This document shows positions 7,445 to 16,268 of a stretch of DNA of 51,101 bases, piece after piece (position 1 is the stretch's first letter; the number at the start of each line of letters is the position of its first letter). The position numbers and the translations under genes were made by a program. The notes beneath the pieces are model-generated. The model ran no database searches. It was not told where the DNA came from and saw only the letters and a program-made list of their open reading frames with translations. The stretch is from a virus, in IMG/VR virus record IMGVR_UViG_3300035661_000086, positions 1 through 51,101 of that record, one strand, 5' to 3'.

Positions 7445-8775
7445 TGGAAGTTAATAATTTATTAGATATTGATACATTAGTTAATCAGTTTTTGGATGAA
7501 CATAAGCAAGGTATTGCTACTGTTCATCGAACACATTTTCATAATGATAATCCGGTGTCAATTCAAGCTATGATCGCTGAGGTTATGGATGAATTGAAAA
7601 CCGGATGTGTTTCTTTTTTTAATAAAGAAGATCCGCAACAAGATTTAGGATCATATTTGTTTTATATTGTTAATGCTTTTTGTCAAAAAAGAGCATTTGT
7701 TTCTTTTAAGAAGAAAACGGAATATTTATGTCCTGGGTGTCTTTTCTTTAAAAATAAGAATATATTGACATCTGGCACGCTTTTCAATTGTAAAGATTGC
7801 GAAGATAAAATAGAACAGACAACTGACCAGAAGAAGGTTACGCTGTTTAAAACATTTGCTAGCCATAATAAACACGGATATCGTTGTGCTGACTGTGAAA
7901 GATTCATTCCTCATCCTTTAGATAATTTGATGAGAGTGACATGCCCCTATTTAGATTGTTGTTTTGTTGGTAATTGGTCATCCTTGAAAAGGATGAATCA
8001 TCCAACAATACAATCAAATCCAGAAAAATTGATTTTAGACGCAACTATTGATAATAGTACCTCCATGAAAAATAACATTATCGATCCTGATATTGATATT
8101 TTAAATAAAATTGAAGTTTTGCAAGAGTTAAATGGCAAGGTTATCTTGTTGAAAGATGTTATTAATTCTCAAATGAATAGTGTCGCATACTCCAGTTCTG
8201 AGTTTACTGTTCATAATAAATTGTGTTGTTATCAAGCGTTTTTGGAACTATTAGATAAATATCCTATTGAAATGGTGGATTATTTATTGCATGCCAGTAG
8301 GAGTGGCGGGTTTCAGCAAAAAATATTCCAAGAATATATTAACATTTTAGAGAAGTCATTACCGTATTCTTTTAAGAAGAATGGTAAAATCTACAAAATA
8401 GAATCTTTGTTGGATGATGAATTATCTTTATTTGATGGTATTAGCGAATTTGATGGAATTGTTTCTGACAAGTTAGAGGTTAAAAACAATACAAAAGAAT
8501 TCTATATTGGTGGTCGTAAGGCAGCTTATACTAAACCATATTATATTGGCAAACTTTTGTCGGTTTATGATAAAAATACTAAAGAATCTCTTATAAATAA
8601 TGTTGAAGAGTATGGATTTTCCAAACTTAAGATGAAGGATATAATACCAGGTAAGGAAATAGTGGTAACACATTTAAGAATTCCCCCACATTATCAAATG
8701 GGCGGAATGGTTTATGTGAATAGACTTCGTAAAAAAATTGTCGATCGTGCTGCCGCTATGATAGATAATACATGA
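7444..8775 (+). CDS. Zinc-ribbon-rich unknown, possible sigma-like regulator
   Basis: The product is 443 residues. An N-terminal helical region (1-85) with L-G-S-Y-L-F-Y-I-V-N-A-F-C-Q-K resembles the region-2 helix order of small sigma factors. Then come two C-x-x-C zinc ribbon pairs (C-P-G-C and C-K-D-C, near 99-118), a third C-A-D-C (near 147-150) and a further Cys cluster (near 165-173). The C-terminal 60 residues are basic and hydrophobic (H-L-R-I-P-P-H-Y). No family is assigned. The sigma-like reading is speculative; alternatives include a late-transcription adaptor or a packaging partner of the adjacent FtsK motor. Confidence 0.8.
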   Translation: MEVNNLLDIDTLVNQFLDEHKQGIATVHRTHFHNDNPVSIQAMIAEVMDELKTGCVSFFNKEDPQQDLGSYLFYIVNAFCQKRAFVSFKKKTEYLCPGCLFFKNKNILTSGTLFNCKDCEDKIEQTTDQKKVTLFKTFASHNKHGYRCADCERFIPHPLDNLMRVTCPYLDCCFVGNWSSLKRMNHPTIQSNPEKLILDATIDNSTSMKNNIIDPDIDILNKIEVLQELNGKVILLKDVINSQMNSVAYSSSEFTVHNKLCCYQAFLELLDKYPIEMVDYLLHASRSGGFQQKIFQEYINILEKSLPYSFKKNGKIYKIESLLDDELSLFDGISEFDGIVSDKLEVKNNTKEFYIGGRKAAYTKPYYIGKLLSVYDKNTKESLINNVEEYGFSKLKMKDIIPGKEIVVTHLRIPPHYQMGGMVYVNRLRKKIVDRAAAMIDNT

Positions 8776-9203
8776 AAAAAACAAAATCAATCAACCTGTC
8801 TAGTTCCTTTTTAAGTCGCACCTGTTGCATTGCGTGTGGCGGCAGACCAAAATACTATTTTTATTCTAGAAATCCTATTATGTGGTATGATCCATATAAG
8901 AATAGAGAATTATTTGATTTCGTGAAAAAATATATGACTAGAATGTCTCCAGAAGATTATGTTTTGGATGATTTTATATCCGCCAACAAAATTGGTTATT
9001 ATAACCATCCTGTTGCTTATAAAGGATATAATCCTAAATTGCACAGAACAAGGGGTACCAACCCAGTTTTTGATTTAGTAGAGCATTTGACTTGTGAATG
9101 CGGATCTTCTGTTTGGTCTTTTGCTGAAAAATCTATTTCAAATAGACCAGAGATTTCTCAAAGAAAATCAAGACATAAACACAAAAACAAATTTGCCTTT
9201 TAA
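8772..9203 (+). CDS. Small zinc-binding unknown protein
   Basis: This 143-residue product has C-C-I-A-C-G-G near residues 18-24 and C-E-C-G-S near 109-113, which together could form one split zinc ribbon. The C-terminal 20 residues are strongly basic (R-K-S-R-H-K-H-K-N-K). The start overlaps the previous stop (ATGA), placing it in the FtsK operon. The end overlaps the converging antisense gene by four bases. Nucleic-acid binding is a reasonable guess from the composition, but the family is not recognised. Confidence 0.75.
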   Translation: MKKTKSINLSSSFLSRTCCIACGGRPKYYFYSRNPIMWYDPYKNRELFDFVKKYMTRMSPEDYVLDDFISANKIGYYNHPVAYKGYNPKLHRTRGTNPVFDLVEHLTCECGSSVWSFAEKSISNRPEISQRKSRHKHKNKFAF

Positions 9204-9604
9204 AGATGAATAATTTTGAGTTTATTCTTAACTTGAGATTCTAATTCAATGAAGTTATCTGAAAGTTCTTCAAATAATTTCCATTGTCTATTGATCATTT
9301 TGTAACAGGAATAGTATGATAGTCTAGCGATAGTATCATAATAATCTTTACTCGAAAATCTAAGATGATTGGGCGCCATAGTATTTGCAAAAAATATCCA
9401 ATCTCCTAAATTCTGGTAGGCAGAAAAATCTTGTTTTAGACGGGCTTGCGCAAAAAGCAAAGTGACACTATCTTTAGACAAGTCACAGTCCGATTTTTTG
9501 TATTTCCCATAAATGCTAACGATGTAGGCGCGAGTATCTTGCTGGCACTTAACATCTTTAAGCATTTCATCAAAAAAAGTAGTGATATTTTTGTGCATAT
9601 CCAT
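9200..9604 (-). CDS. Unknown protein, antisense gene
   Basis: One of only two reverse-strand genes supported here. The 134-residue product is mostly helical, with a central segment rich in Trp/Tyr/Phe (about residues 60-100). It tightly fills the gap between the converging zinc protein (4-base tail overlap) and TopA. No intact + strand gene fits that interval. TATATAAAG lies immediately upstream of the ATG on the coding strand, so transcription from a -10-like element would give a very short or absent leader. No family is recognised. Confidence 0.7.
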   Translation of the reverse strand: MDMHKNITTFFDEMLKDVKCQQDTRAYIVSIYGKYKKSDCDLSKDSVTLLFAQARLKQDFSAYQNLGDWIFFANTMAPNHLRFSSKDYYDTIARLSYYSCYKMINRQWKLFEELSDNFIELESQVKNKLKIIHL

Positions 9605-9638
9605 CTTTATATACGAAAATATTGAAAGACGTTAATAA

Positions 9639-11420
9639 ATGAAAACATTGATAATAGTTGAATCAGGAACAAAAGCAAAAAGTATCCAAGATATTCTTGG
9701 ACAAGAATATCTTGTAGAAGCCAGCGTAGGGCACATAACAGAATTAGCTAGCGGTGGCAGTCACGGTATAGGTGTAGACATTGATAATGATTTCAAACCT
9801 CATTATGTTTTATCGGATGATAAAGTTTCAGTGTTGAAAAACCTAATGAATGCGTCTAAAAAATGTGATAGAATTATTATTGCAAGCGATCCTGATAGAG
9901 AGGGCGAAGCTATTGCTTGGCATCTTTCTAAAAGATTAGAAGATATGGGTAAACCAATTAAAAGGATGACTTATAGTAAGATAACTAAACCGGCACTATT
10001 AAAATCTTTGAATGAACTTAGAGATGTTGATTTAAATATCTTTCATGCTCAAGAGGCTCGTCGTATTCTAGATCGTTTAGTTGGATTTAGTGCATCACCA
10101 TTTTTAATGAATTTTTTCGGACCCAAGTTATCAGCTGGTCGCGTACAGTCCGTAGTTACAAGAATGATTATTGATCGTGAGCTAGAAATAGAAGCATTTG
10201 TGCCCGAAGAGTTTTATACGATTCAAGTTAATCTTGATAAAAACGGTAAAGAGCCTTTCGTTACAAAATATTCTGGCAGGTTAATCAACGCCAAAGTTGC
10301 GAAGGCAATGCATGATAGATTATCCGCAAACAAAGAATATATAGTTACCGAAGTAAAAGCTGAAGAGGAAAAGAAACCAGCGCCTCCGCCATTGATTACT
10401 GCTACATTATTACAAGCAATGAGTTCTCTTCATAATCTTGATCCAGAAGAAACCATGAAGGCAGCCCAATCTCTCTTTGAGAATAAGTACATCTCCTATC
10501 ATAGAACAGATTCGGTGAGAATTGAAGGAGAAACTATGAAAATGGCGCATGATTGGTTAGATCAAAACAATTTTTCCAGACCCAGTAAACCTAATATCTT
10601 CAAAAATGAAGACGAAACTCAAGATGCACATGAGTGTATCCACCCGTGTGATGTTAATTTTGTGATTGATAACAACAATTATGAAATTGTAGATAAGAAT
10701 GAAAAGCTAGTATATTCCACTATATGGAAATACTTTGTGGCTAGCCAGATGTTGCCTGCTGTATACAATACATTAAAAGTAACGGCTCATGTGTCTGGAG
10801 ATAAATCAGCAGAAGTTAAAGCTTCAGGTAAGGCTCTAAAATCTAAAGGATTTCTTGAGATTTTGGGAGTTGATGATAAGAATAAAATTGAGATTCCCAA
10901 TTTAGAAGTGGGAGATTTAGTTTATCTGTCTGGTAAAATTCCAGTACGTATGGAAAAAAAGCAAACTCAACCACCACCACGTTACTCAATTAATAAAGTA
11001 ATGAGTGAGCTTAAAAGAAGAGGAATTGGTAGACCGGCTACATATGCAGATCTATTAAGTAAAATTTCTGCAAGAAATTATGTTGAAAAGAAGGGTAATG
11101 TTTTTCATGCTACAGATTTGGGCAAAACAATAACAAATGTTTTATCAAATTATTTTACATTCATGGATTATGATTACACCGCTAAGATGGAAAAATCTTT
11201 GGATGAAATTGAAAGTGGAAAAATAAATCATATTGACATGTTGAAAAAGTTTTATCCAGGATTCAAATCTGAATTGGATAAGGCATATTTAGGACATGGT
11301 GGTACACTTTGTGACAAATGCAGTTCTCCTATGAGCACTCGTGTGGCAAAGTCAACAGGCGAAAAGTTTTTAGCATGCTCTGCATTTCCTAAGTGTAGGA
11401 ATACAAAATCTTGTAAATGA
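9639..11420 (+). CDS. topA: DNA topoisomerase I (type IA)
   Basis: The TOPRIM domain opens the protein (I-I-V-E-S-G-T-K-A-K, S-D-P-D-R-E-G-E-A-I-A at residues 83-93). L-S-A-G-R-V-Q-S-V lies at 164-172. The nucleophile is Tyr287 in Y-H-R-T-D-S, and R-R-G-I-G-R-P-A-T-Y-A further on is the conserved DNA-gate element. One C-terminal zinc ribbon (C-D-K-C ... C-S-A-F-P-K-C) is kept. At 593 residues it lacks the extended C-terminal repeats of E. coli TopA (865). It relaxes negatively supercoiled DNA by single-strand passage, probably serving phage replication and transcription. Confidence 0.97.
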   Translation: MKTLIIVESGTKAKSIQDILGQEYLVEASVGHITELASGGSHGIGVDIDNDFKPHYVLSDDKVSVLKNLMNASKKCDRIIIASDPDREGEAIAWHLSKRLEDMGKPIKRMTYSKITKPALLKSLNELRDVDLNIFHAQEARRILDRLVGFSASPFLMNFFGPKLSAGRVQSVVTRMIIDRELEIEAFVPEEFYTIQVNLDKNGKEPFVTKYSGRLINAKVAKAMHDRLSANKEYIVTEVKAEEEKKPAPPPLITATLLQAMSSLHNLDPEETMKAAQSLFENKYISYHRTDSVRIEGETMKMAHDWLDQNNFSRPSKPNIFKNEDETQDAHECIHPCDVNFVIDNNNYEIVDKNEKLVYSTIWKYFVASQMLPAVYNTLKVTAHVSGDKSAEVKASGKALKSKGFLEILGVDDKNKIEIPNLEVGDLVYLSGKIPVRMEKKQTQPPPRYSINKVMSELKRRGIGRPATYADLLSKISARNYVEKKGNVFHATDLGKTITNVLSNYFTFMDYDYTAKMEKSLDEIESGKINHIDMLKKFYPGFKSELDKAYLGHGGTLCDKCSSPMSTRVAKSTGEKFLACSAFPKCRNTKSCK

Positions 11421-11444
11421 AGGACCGGGTTAATCAAAATATAA

Positions 11445-12761
11445 ATGAGTGTCAAAGAAAATAAAGACTACTTAACCCCTTCTGATTTGGAAAGCCAAGA
11501 ACATCTATCTAAAGAGAAATTATTAGCTCTAATGGATAGTGGCTTATTCAATAAGTTGGAGGACACGAGACCTACTGCTAATTTTATTGATCTAATGAAA
11601 TGGGTGGAGGATAATTTCAAATCTGCTCTCAAAGATACTGTAGGAATAAATAGATACATTCATAATAGAATTATTATTGATGGTCAATTCATGAAATTTT
11701 GCGAGGAAAGCGATATCAAGGTAGAATGTTTGTATAAAGATTCTATTATCTCTTGGCAAACGGAGCATGATTTTGAAAAGTTCTTCGTTCAAGGTGTCTT
11801 CTTGATCAAGCATAAGAATTTAGAATTCATTCATGCCGCTTTATTTCATAAGGGAAACCAACAAGAAGATGAAGTAAGTTTCTTTGTTGTGTGTTCAAAT
11901 AAAAATTATGAAGGATATGTTGCTCTGAGAAATTCATTTGATAAATGGGTTCAGAGTAGAGATAGAAGTAATCTTCATATTAGGGTTGTTGATGGTGAAG
12001 ATGTGCCATATACCAAAGATCATACTTGGGATGGACTATTCTTACCTGATAGTATCAAGAATGAATTAAAGAATTTGGTAGAGAATTTTTTGGCTTCTAA
12101 ACAGTTTTACATAGATAACAAAATACCTTGGAAGCGTGGTATTTTGTTATATGGCAAACCAGGTAACGGTAAAACATCTATTATAAAGACAGTTATGTCT
12201 TTATACAATTTCAAACCAGTTACTATTGTTCCTGGAGCAAATGACGAGGCGGTAAGAGAAGCCTTTTCTTATGCAGAAGAACAAAGCCCCTCATTATTGT
12301 ATTTTGAGGATTTGGATTCTATGTTAGAAAAGAATGTAGATATTTCTTCGTTTTTGAATTTGATGGATGGTATTTCTGCAAAAAATGGTTTGTTAGTTAT
12401 TGCGACAGCCAATGATGTTAAGAAATTAAAATCTAATATTACTGATAGACCATCTAGATTTGATAGAAAATTCGAAATTCCTCTTCCAAACCAAGAAATG
12501 GCTTATATATATCTTAAGAGATGGTTCGGAGCACTCTTGTCTGTTAAGAAGTGTCGAGAACTAGCTAAGTTTGCAGAGAAGTCAGCGTTTTCTTATGCTT
12601 ACTTAAAGGAACTTTATATTTCGGCAATGTTTGAGGCTTTAGCTCATAATCGTAAGGCTCCAACAGAAAAAGACATAGAAAGTGCCTTGAGTTGTTTAGT
12701 TAAGGATAAAAATATTCTTAACGCCAGTAAGATAGTGGACACAGATAAGTATTTCAAGTGA
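11445..12761 (+). CDS. AAA+ ATPase, Bcs1-like core
   Basis: A novel N-terminal region (1-190) precedes an AAA+ module. This has Walker A G-K-P-G-N-G-K-T (237-244), Walker B L-L-Y-F-E-D-L-D, a sensor-1 stretch I-A-T-A-N-D, the arginine-finger region R-P-S-R-F-D-R-K-F and a C-terminal lid helix set. The core resembles Bcs1/FtsH-class AAA proteins that unfold or remodel substrates. Neither a protease domain nor a membrane anchor is present. It might act as an unfoldase or disassembly chaperone, but no partner is evident. A link to the phage ClpP pair is untested. It lies 25 bases after TopA. Confidence 0.9.
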   Translation: MSVKENKDYLTPSDLESQEHLSKEKLLALMDSGLFNKLEDTRPTANFIDLMKWVEDNFKSALKDTVGINRYIHNRIIIDGQFMKFCEESDIKVECLYKDSIISWQTEHDFEKFFVQGVFLIKHKNLEFIHAALFHKGNQQEDEVSFFVVCSNKNYEGYVALRNSFDKWVQSRDRSNLHIRVVDGEDVPYTKDHTWDGLFLPDSIKNELKNLVENFLASKQFYIDNKIPWKRGILLYGKPGNGKTSIIKTVMSLYNFKPVTIVPGANDEAVREAFSYAEEQSPSLLYFEDLDSMLEKNVDISSFLNLMDGISAKNGLLVIATANDVKKLKSNITDRPSRFDRKFEIPLPNQEMAYIYLKRWFGALLSVKKCRELAKFAEKSAFSYAYLKELYISAMFEALAHNRKAPTEKDIESALSCLVKDKNILNASKIVDTDKYFK

Positions 12762-12783
12762 AATAGTAGGTTAGTTGATAGTT

Positions 12784-13119
12784 ATGTCAAAAGATAGTGG
12801 ATTTAAGAAAAGCGGAAAAACCTTCAAAAAGGCTCAAAAAGGAGGTGAAATCGTTAGCCATGATTCAAAAGAGAACGAAGCAGTTCTCGCTCAACCATTA
12901 GAAGTTAGAGTTTACAATAACAATTTTGACAAAGCTCTTCGTGCTTTTAGGGCTTTGGTGCAAAAAGAAAGAATTTTGTCTGCTTATAAAGAAAGGCAGA
13001 CATATGAAAAACCTTCTCAAAAGAGGAGAAGGAAGCGCAATGAGATGAAAAGAAAGATAATGGAATTAAACTCAAATAAACCAAGATCTTCCTCTAGAAA
13101 AGATTCTCAAGCAGAATAA
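12784..13119 (+). CDS. rpsU: Ribosomal protein bS21, extended
   Basis: Residues 38-95 match bS21: P-L-E-V-R-V-Y-N-N-N-F-D-K-A-L-R-A-F, then a short helix, Y-E-K-P-S-Q-K-R-R-R-K-R and a K-R-K-I-M-E-L basic helix. bS21 sits on the 30S platform next to the anti-Shine-Dalgarno end of 16S rRNA and helps initiation. Normal bS21 has about 71 residues. Here a 37-residue Lys/Gly-rich N-terminal extension and a Ser/Lys tail are added. I choose the ATG three codons after an in-frame TTG. Phage copies are known from large phages and are thought to exchange onto host ribosomes; that role here is inference. Confidence 0.9.
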   Translation: MSKDSGFKKSGKTFKKAQKGGEIVSHDSKENEAVLAQPLEVRVYNNNFDKALRAFRALVQKERILSAYKERQTYEKPSQKRRRKRNEMKRKIMELNSNKPRSSSRKDSQAE

Positions 13120-13126
13120 GGATCAA

Positions 13127-13825
13127 ATGTCTAATAGAAACGTAAAAGTATATAAAAATTCTGATAGAGAAACCCCTGATGTTGCAAAGAAGTATGTTCC
13201 TCAATATCAATTAAGGGGTATCGAACCTGAAGAATTTGCAAGTGCCGTAGTTCCGGATCATGTATTGATTAAGCAATCTACTACTAAGCTTCCGCCGACG
13301 AATCCAAGAGCACCACGTCCTCCTATTAGACAGCCATATGCTAAGGTTATCCCTTCCCCAGTCGGTAGGGGAAGGGGTCCAGTTCCTAATGTTGGTAACA
13401 ATATGGAACATACCTGGTCATCAGTAGATGGAGAATTGATAGATGATTTGTCTGATGATTCTTCATTTCAGCATGAAATGATTGATAATAATGAATTTGT
13501 TACAGATCAAGCTTTGGGGTTTTCAACAAATCATGTTGAAAAAGTTCCTCAGCCTACCAAGCCTTTTATGACCGAAAAAGATTTACAGGAAGTTATAAAG
13601 GACACTGATTTATCAACATTATCTCGGGCTAATATTGAAGATGATGAGCATATACTATTAGTTAATGGTGTCATATTCGCGTTTGGACCATTAAGTGTTA
13701 TTCAAGAAGAAACTAGAGCGTTGATTTTTGGAGAGCATGAGATATGCGATGGTAATCCGGTACCAGTTGAAGATCTATTAGTTTTGAAAAAAGTTAAGAT
13801 CAAGATTGGTGTATTTTTGGATTGA
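13127..13825 (+). CDS. Unknown protein with Pro/Arg-rich middle
   Basis: The 232-residue product starts with a basic segment. Residues about 50-85 are rich in Pro and Arg (P-R-A-P-R-P-P-I-R, G-R-G-R-G-P). An acidic stretch (D-D-L-S-D-D-S) follows, and a compact beta-like C-terminal domain occupies about 165-232. The start follows an AAGGAT ribosome site directly after bS21. The C-terminal domain (H-I-L-L-V-N-G-V-I-F-A-F-G) is not recognised. The disordered middle suggests a linker or binding platform, and its place before a coiled-coil protein hints at a virion role, weakly. Confidence 0.75.
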   Translation: MSNRNVKVYKNSDRETPDVAKKYVPQYQLRGIEPEEFASAVVPDHVLIKQSTTKLPPTNPRAPRPPIRQPYAKVIPSPVGRGRGPVPNVGNNMEHTWSSVDGELIDDLSDDSSFQHEMIDNNEFVTDQALGFSTNHVEKVPQPTKPFMTEKDLQEVIKDTDLSTLSRANIEDDEHILLVNGVIFAFGPLSVIQEETRALIFGEHEICDGNPVPVEDLLVLKKVKIKIGVFLD

Positions 13826-13834
13826 GGAGTTCCC

Positions 13835-14587
13835 TTGGAAAAAGAACCTAGAAAAGCTTCTGAAGTTTTATTAGAACTTGAGGCAAAAATTGATGTATTA
13901 ATGAGTATTGTTAGAACACAAGACTTAAACATCAAGATATTGTCTAACAAAGTTAACTCTCTTTTAGAAAAGGCTGATAAGCCTACTATTATTTCTCCTC
14001 CAGTTATTAAGGTTGAGGCAGTTGATACAAGACCTTTGTCAGATGACAATAGGCAGATTACAGTGGCTCCCGAACATGCCCTTCCTATTGAAAGAGAACC
14101 TCAAGGATTCAGAAGAACTTCTAGACCTGAAACATACTCGGGAGATGACGCTTACTTAAAGAGATCATCTAGTACTGCTGTTGTAGCTCCTAAATTTCCT
14201 ACACAAATTCCTAAATTGATGGAGCCAGAAGTAGTGGTCCCCAATCAAGCCACAAAGTTTACGGAAATTCCTTCAAAGAAAAAGGCAGATCAACCGGCGC
14301 CTTCCGGCAATAACATTCCTGTTATGCAAAGAATTGTTGATAAAAATGGCAAGTCAGTATTTTTAGCTGATGTCGAGATTATACAATCTGAAAATATGCA
14401 AACAGTAGTTAAAACTAGAACAAATGGGGCGGGCAAATGGATGCAATCTTTGCCAATTGGCACATATAGAGTTTTTGTTCGTAAAAGAGAATCTTTAAAC
14501 AAAGAGAAGTTGGAAATTGTCCAAGATATTCAGGTGGATGGATCAAAGTCTCCATTGGAACTTCAAACAATGATTATCAAAGCGTGA
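13835..14587 (+). CDS. Coiled-coil protein with Ig-like/regulatory beta domain
   Basis: It starts at TTG, five bases after a perfect GAGGAG site; no better ATG exists before the coiled coil. Residues 8-48 form a leucine-rich coiled coil, followed by a Pro/Ser/Arg-rich linker (50-155). The C-terminal 85 residues (D-K-N-G-K-S-V-F-L-A-D-V-E, T-R-T-N-G-A-G-K-W, L-P-I-G-T-Y-R-V-F-V) match the carboxypeptidase-regulatory/CnaB-type beta sandwich. Such domains are common on phage surface or baseplate proteins. The trimer-forming helix plus linker plus beta domain suggests a virion fibre or neck protein (inference). Confidence 0.78.
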   Translation: MEKEPRKASEVLLELEAKIDVLMSIVRTQDLNIKILSNKVNSLLEKADKPTIISPPVIKVEAVDTRPLSDDNRQITVAPEHALPIEREPQGFRRTSRPETYSGDDAYLKRSSSTAVVAPKFPTQIPKLMEPEVVVPNQATKFTEIPSKKKADQPAPSGNNIPVMQRIVDKNGKSVFLADVEIIQSENMQTVVKTRTNGAGKWMQSLPIGTYRVFVRKRESLNKEKLEIVQDIQVDGSKSPLELQTMIIKA

Positions 14588-14644
14588 AAACGTTATTCAA
14601 CTTAATAACGGATCCATATATTGACATGTGGAGAAATCAATCAC

Positions 14645-15346
14645 ATGTCATCAAAATACCAAGTTATAGTGGCTGACCCGCCCTGGGATTTTAAGGATTC
14701 CTTAAAAATGTCCGATGTAGCTCGTGGAGCAAGAGCAAATTATAGTACTATGTCTTTGCGGTCTATTAAAGAGTTACCAATTTCAGATTATTCCGATCCT
14801 ACTGGAACTCTTTTAGCGCTGTGGGTTCCATCATCCATGCTGCAAGACGGTCTGAATATTATGTCTGCCTGGGGTTTTAAGCACAAGCAGACGTATGTGT
14901 GGGTAAAAAATAAGAAAAATCTATTTAAACCCATCGTGACAAATTTGGTAAAAGTACTGAAAACATCCTTCAAAGAAGGCGGTAAGCCAAATTGGTCCCT
15001 CATAACAAAATTATGTAATGATACATCTAAGTTAATTCCTATGGATGATTTGTTAAGTTTTGGTATGGGTCGTTTGTTTAGACAAACACATGAGATTTGT
15101 TTGATTGGTATTAACAATACTGGTATTTATAAAAAATTAACAAATAGGTCCCAACGTTCTGTTTCTTTTGGTGAGAATTTGAAGCATTCTTCAAAGCCAG
15201 AACATTTACAAGTTTCTTTGGAAACCATGTTTCCAAACACTGAAAAATTAGAATTGTTTGCTAGAAGAGTTCGCCCCAATTGGACTTGTTTGGGAAACGA
15301 AATATGTAATGGCGAAGATATCGCGGTGTCACTCGCCAAACTGTAA
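14645..15346 (+). CDS. MT-A70 family adenine methyltransferase
   Basis: The catalytic motif A-D-P-P-W-D-F lies at residues 10-16 and the cofactor-binding region A-R-G-A-R-A-N-Y-S-T-M follows. Q-T-H-E-I-C-L-I-G and K-P-E-H-L-Q-V-S-L are the conserved late MT-A70 elements. The ATG used here has GGAG 11 bases upstream; an in-frame TTG 24 bases upstream is less likely. The family makes N6-methyladenine in DNA or RNA. In phages it often protects the genome from restriction or tunes transcription. No cognate restriction enzyme is present, so it is an orphan methyltransferase. Confidence 0.9.
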   Translation: MSSKYQVIVADPPWDFKDSLKMSDVARGARANYSTMSLRSIKELPISDYSDPTGTLLALWVPSSMLQDGLNIMSAWGFKHKQTYVWVKNKKNLFKPIVTNLVKVLKTSFKEGGKPNWSLITKLCNDTSKLIPMDDLLSFGMGRLFRQTHEICLIGINNTGIYKKLTNRSQRSVSFGENLKHSSKPEHLQVSLETMFPNTEKLELFARRVRPNWTCLGNEICNGEDIAVSLAKL

Positions 15347-15378
15347 CAACCGCATTATCGGAGGCTAATGTTGTAGCT

Positions 15379-15891
15379 ATGTCAAAGAAAACGTTACTAT
15401 TGAATGCAAGTTATGAAGTGCTTAACTTCATTCCAGAAAGAAAAGTTATTAAACACCTTATCAAAGATAAGGTAGAAGTTATTTCTAATTGGGATGATGA
15501 AATCATTTGGGGTACTGGTCACATTAAGCACCCTTCTATCATAAGATTAAAGACTCATGTTAAAAGAAACTACTTTAACGCTAACTTTAGCCGCAAGGCT
15601 TTGGTGAAAAGAGATAGAAGTACTTGCCAGTATTGTAACAAGAAGTTAACCGCTTCTCAAATCACTATTGATCACGTTTTACCACGTGCACAAAAAGGTG
15701 TTACTTCTTTTACCAACTGTGTAGTTTGTTGCCAAATCTGTAACAACAAAAAAGCTGATAGGACCCCCGAACAAGCGGCGATGATTTTGTTGAAAAAACC
15801 AACGCATCCCTCATTTTCAGCAAATCATTATTTGGCTGATCCTCAGGAACACTGGCACCATGATTGGGACGATTTCTTAAGAAATATATAA
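15379..15891 (+). CDS. HNH endonuclease
   Basis: The 170-residue enzyme has the common N-terminal L-L-L-N-A-S-Y-E module of one HNH family. The nuclease follows: C83/C86, catalytic D98-H99 in T-I-D-H-V-L-P, N113 in F-T-N, and C118/C121 with C-N-N-K-K-A-D-R-T-P. The two Cys pairs form the structural zinc site. It is free-standing and ends in an efficient-looking terminator. Relatives of this subfamily are widespread in bacteria and phages. A role in DNA processing or homing is possible; no target is evident. Confidence 0.92.
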   Translation: MSKKTLLLNASYEVLNFIPERKVIKHLIKDKVEVISNWDDEIIWGTGHIKHPSIIRLKTHVKRNYFNANFSRKALVKRDRSTCQYCNKKLTASQITIDHVLPRAQKGVTSFTNCVVCCQICNNKKADRTPEQAAMILLKKPTHPSFSANHYLADPQEHWHHDWDDFLRNI

Positions 15892-15909
15892 AGTTTGGTG
15901 TCATTTGAT

Positions 15910-15958
15910 ATGAAAGGAGGCAATAATGGGTCCCATTACCTCCTTTCATGATATTTTT
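15910..15958 (+). terminator. Rho-independent terminator
   Basis: An 11-bp perfect stem (ATGAAAGGAGG, 15910-15920, with CCTCCTTTCAT, 15939-15949) carries a nested inner stem (AATGGG/CCCATT). It is followed within four bases by five T residues. It sits 18 bases after the HNH gene and ends the TopA-to-HNH block. Confidence 0.8.
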
Positions 15959-16010
15959 CATTCAATAATTATGAATACTATATAGTCTCAATGGATATAT
16001 AGGATGCACC

Positions 16011-16268
16011 ATGACCCAACAGGTAAGTTACAATTGCATAGTATGTGCTGAAGAATTTGCTGATGAAGATACTGAACAACTACACTCTGTAGCCTTGTCA
16101 AGTATAAATATCACTAAATTTAAGATTTGTAAAGCCTGTTTAGATAAGTCCGATCCAACCGATGATTATCGTGAGGTGCGCAGTATTGTTAATTCATATC
16201 TAAAAACTGCTGAAGCCAAGAAATATTTTGAAGAAGCTAGAGAAATATTGAAATCATTGAAGAAATGA
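16011..16268 (+). CDS. Small zinc-ribbon protein, 85 aa
   Basis: N-terminal C-I-V-C (residues 9-12) and C-K-A-C (residues 41-44) pairs form a likely single zinc ribbon. A C-terminal charged helix (residues 55-85) follows. It is the first gene after the terminator and has AGGA six to seven bases before the ATG, preceded by the AT-rich GATATATAGGA. The family is not recognised; a protein- or nucleic-acid-binding adaptor would be typical for this size. Confidence 0.75.
   Translation: MTQQVSYNCIVCAEEFADEDTEQLHSVALSSINITKFKICKACLDKSDPTDDYREVRSIVNSYLKTAEAKKYFEEAREILKSLKK

Noticed and set aside
14591-14610. CGTTATT/AATAACG hairpin before the methyltransferase gene as a terminator
   Set aside because: The stem is only 7 bp, AT-rich and lacks a following T run, so termination is not supported.
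14621-14626. TTGACA as a -35 promoter box
   Set aside because: No acceptable -10 hexamer lies 16-18 bases downstream; the sequence there is the methyltransferase start region.
15155-15339. Antisense frames over the MT-A70 gene and other long genes (for example 5155-5601 and 48560-49060 on the reverse strand)
   Set aside because: They are shadows: each lies wholly or almost wholly within a strongly supported + strand gene, lacks its own ribosome site and has low-complexity composition typical of antisense reading.
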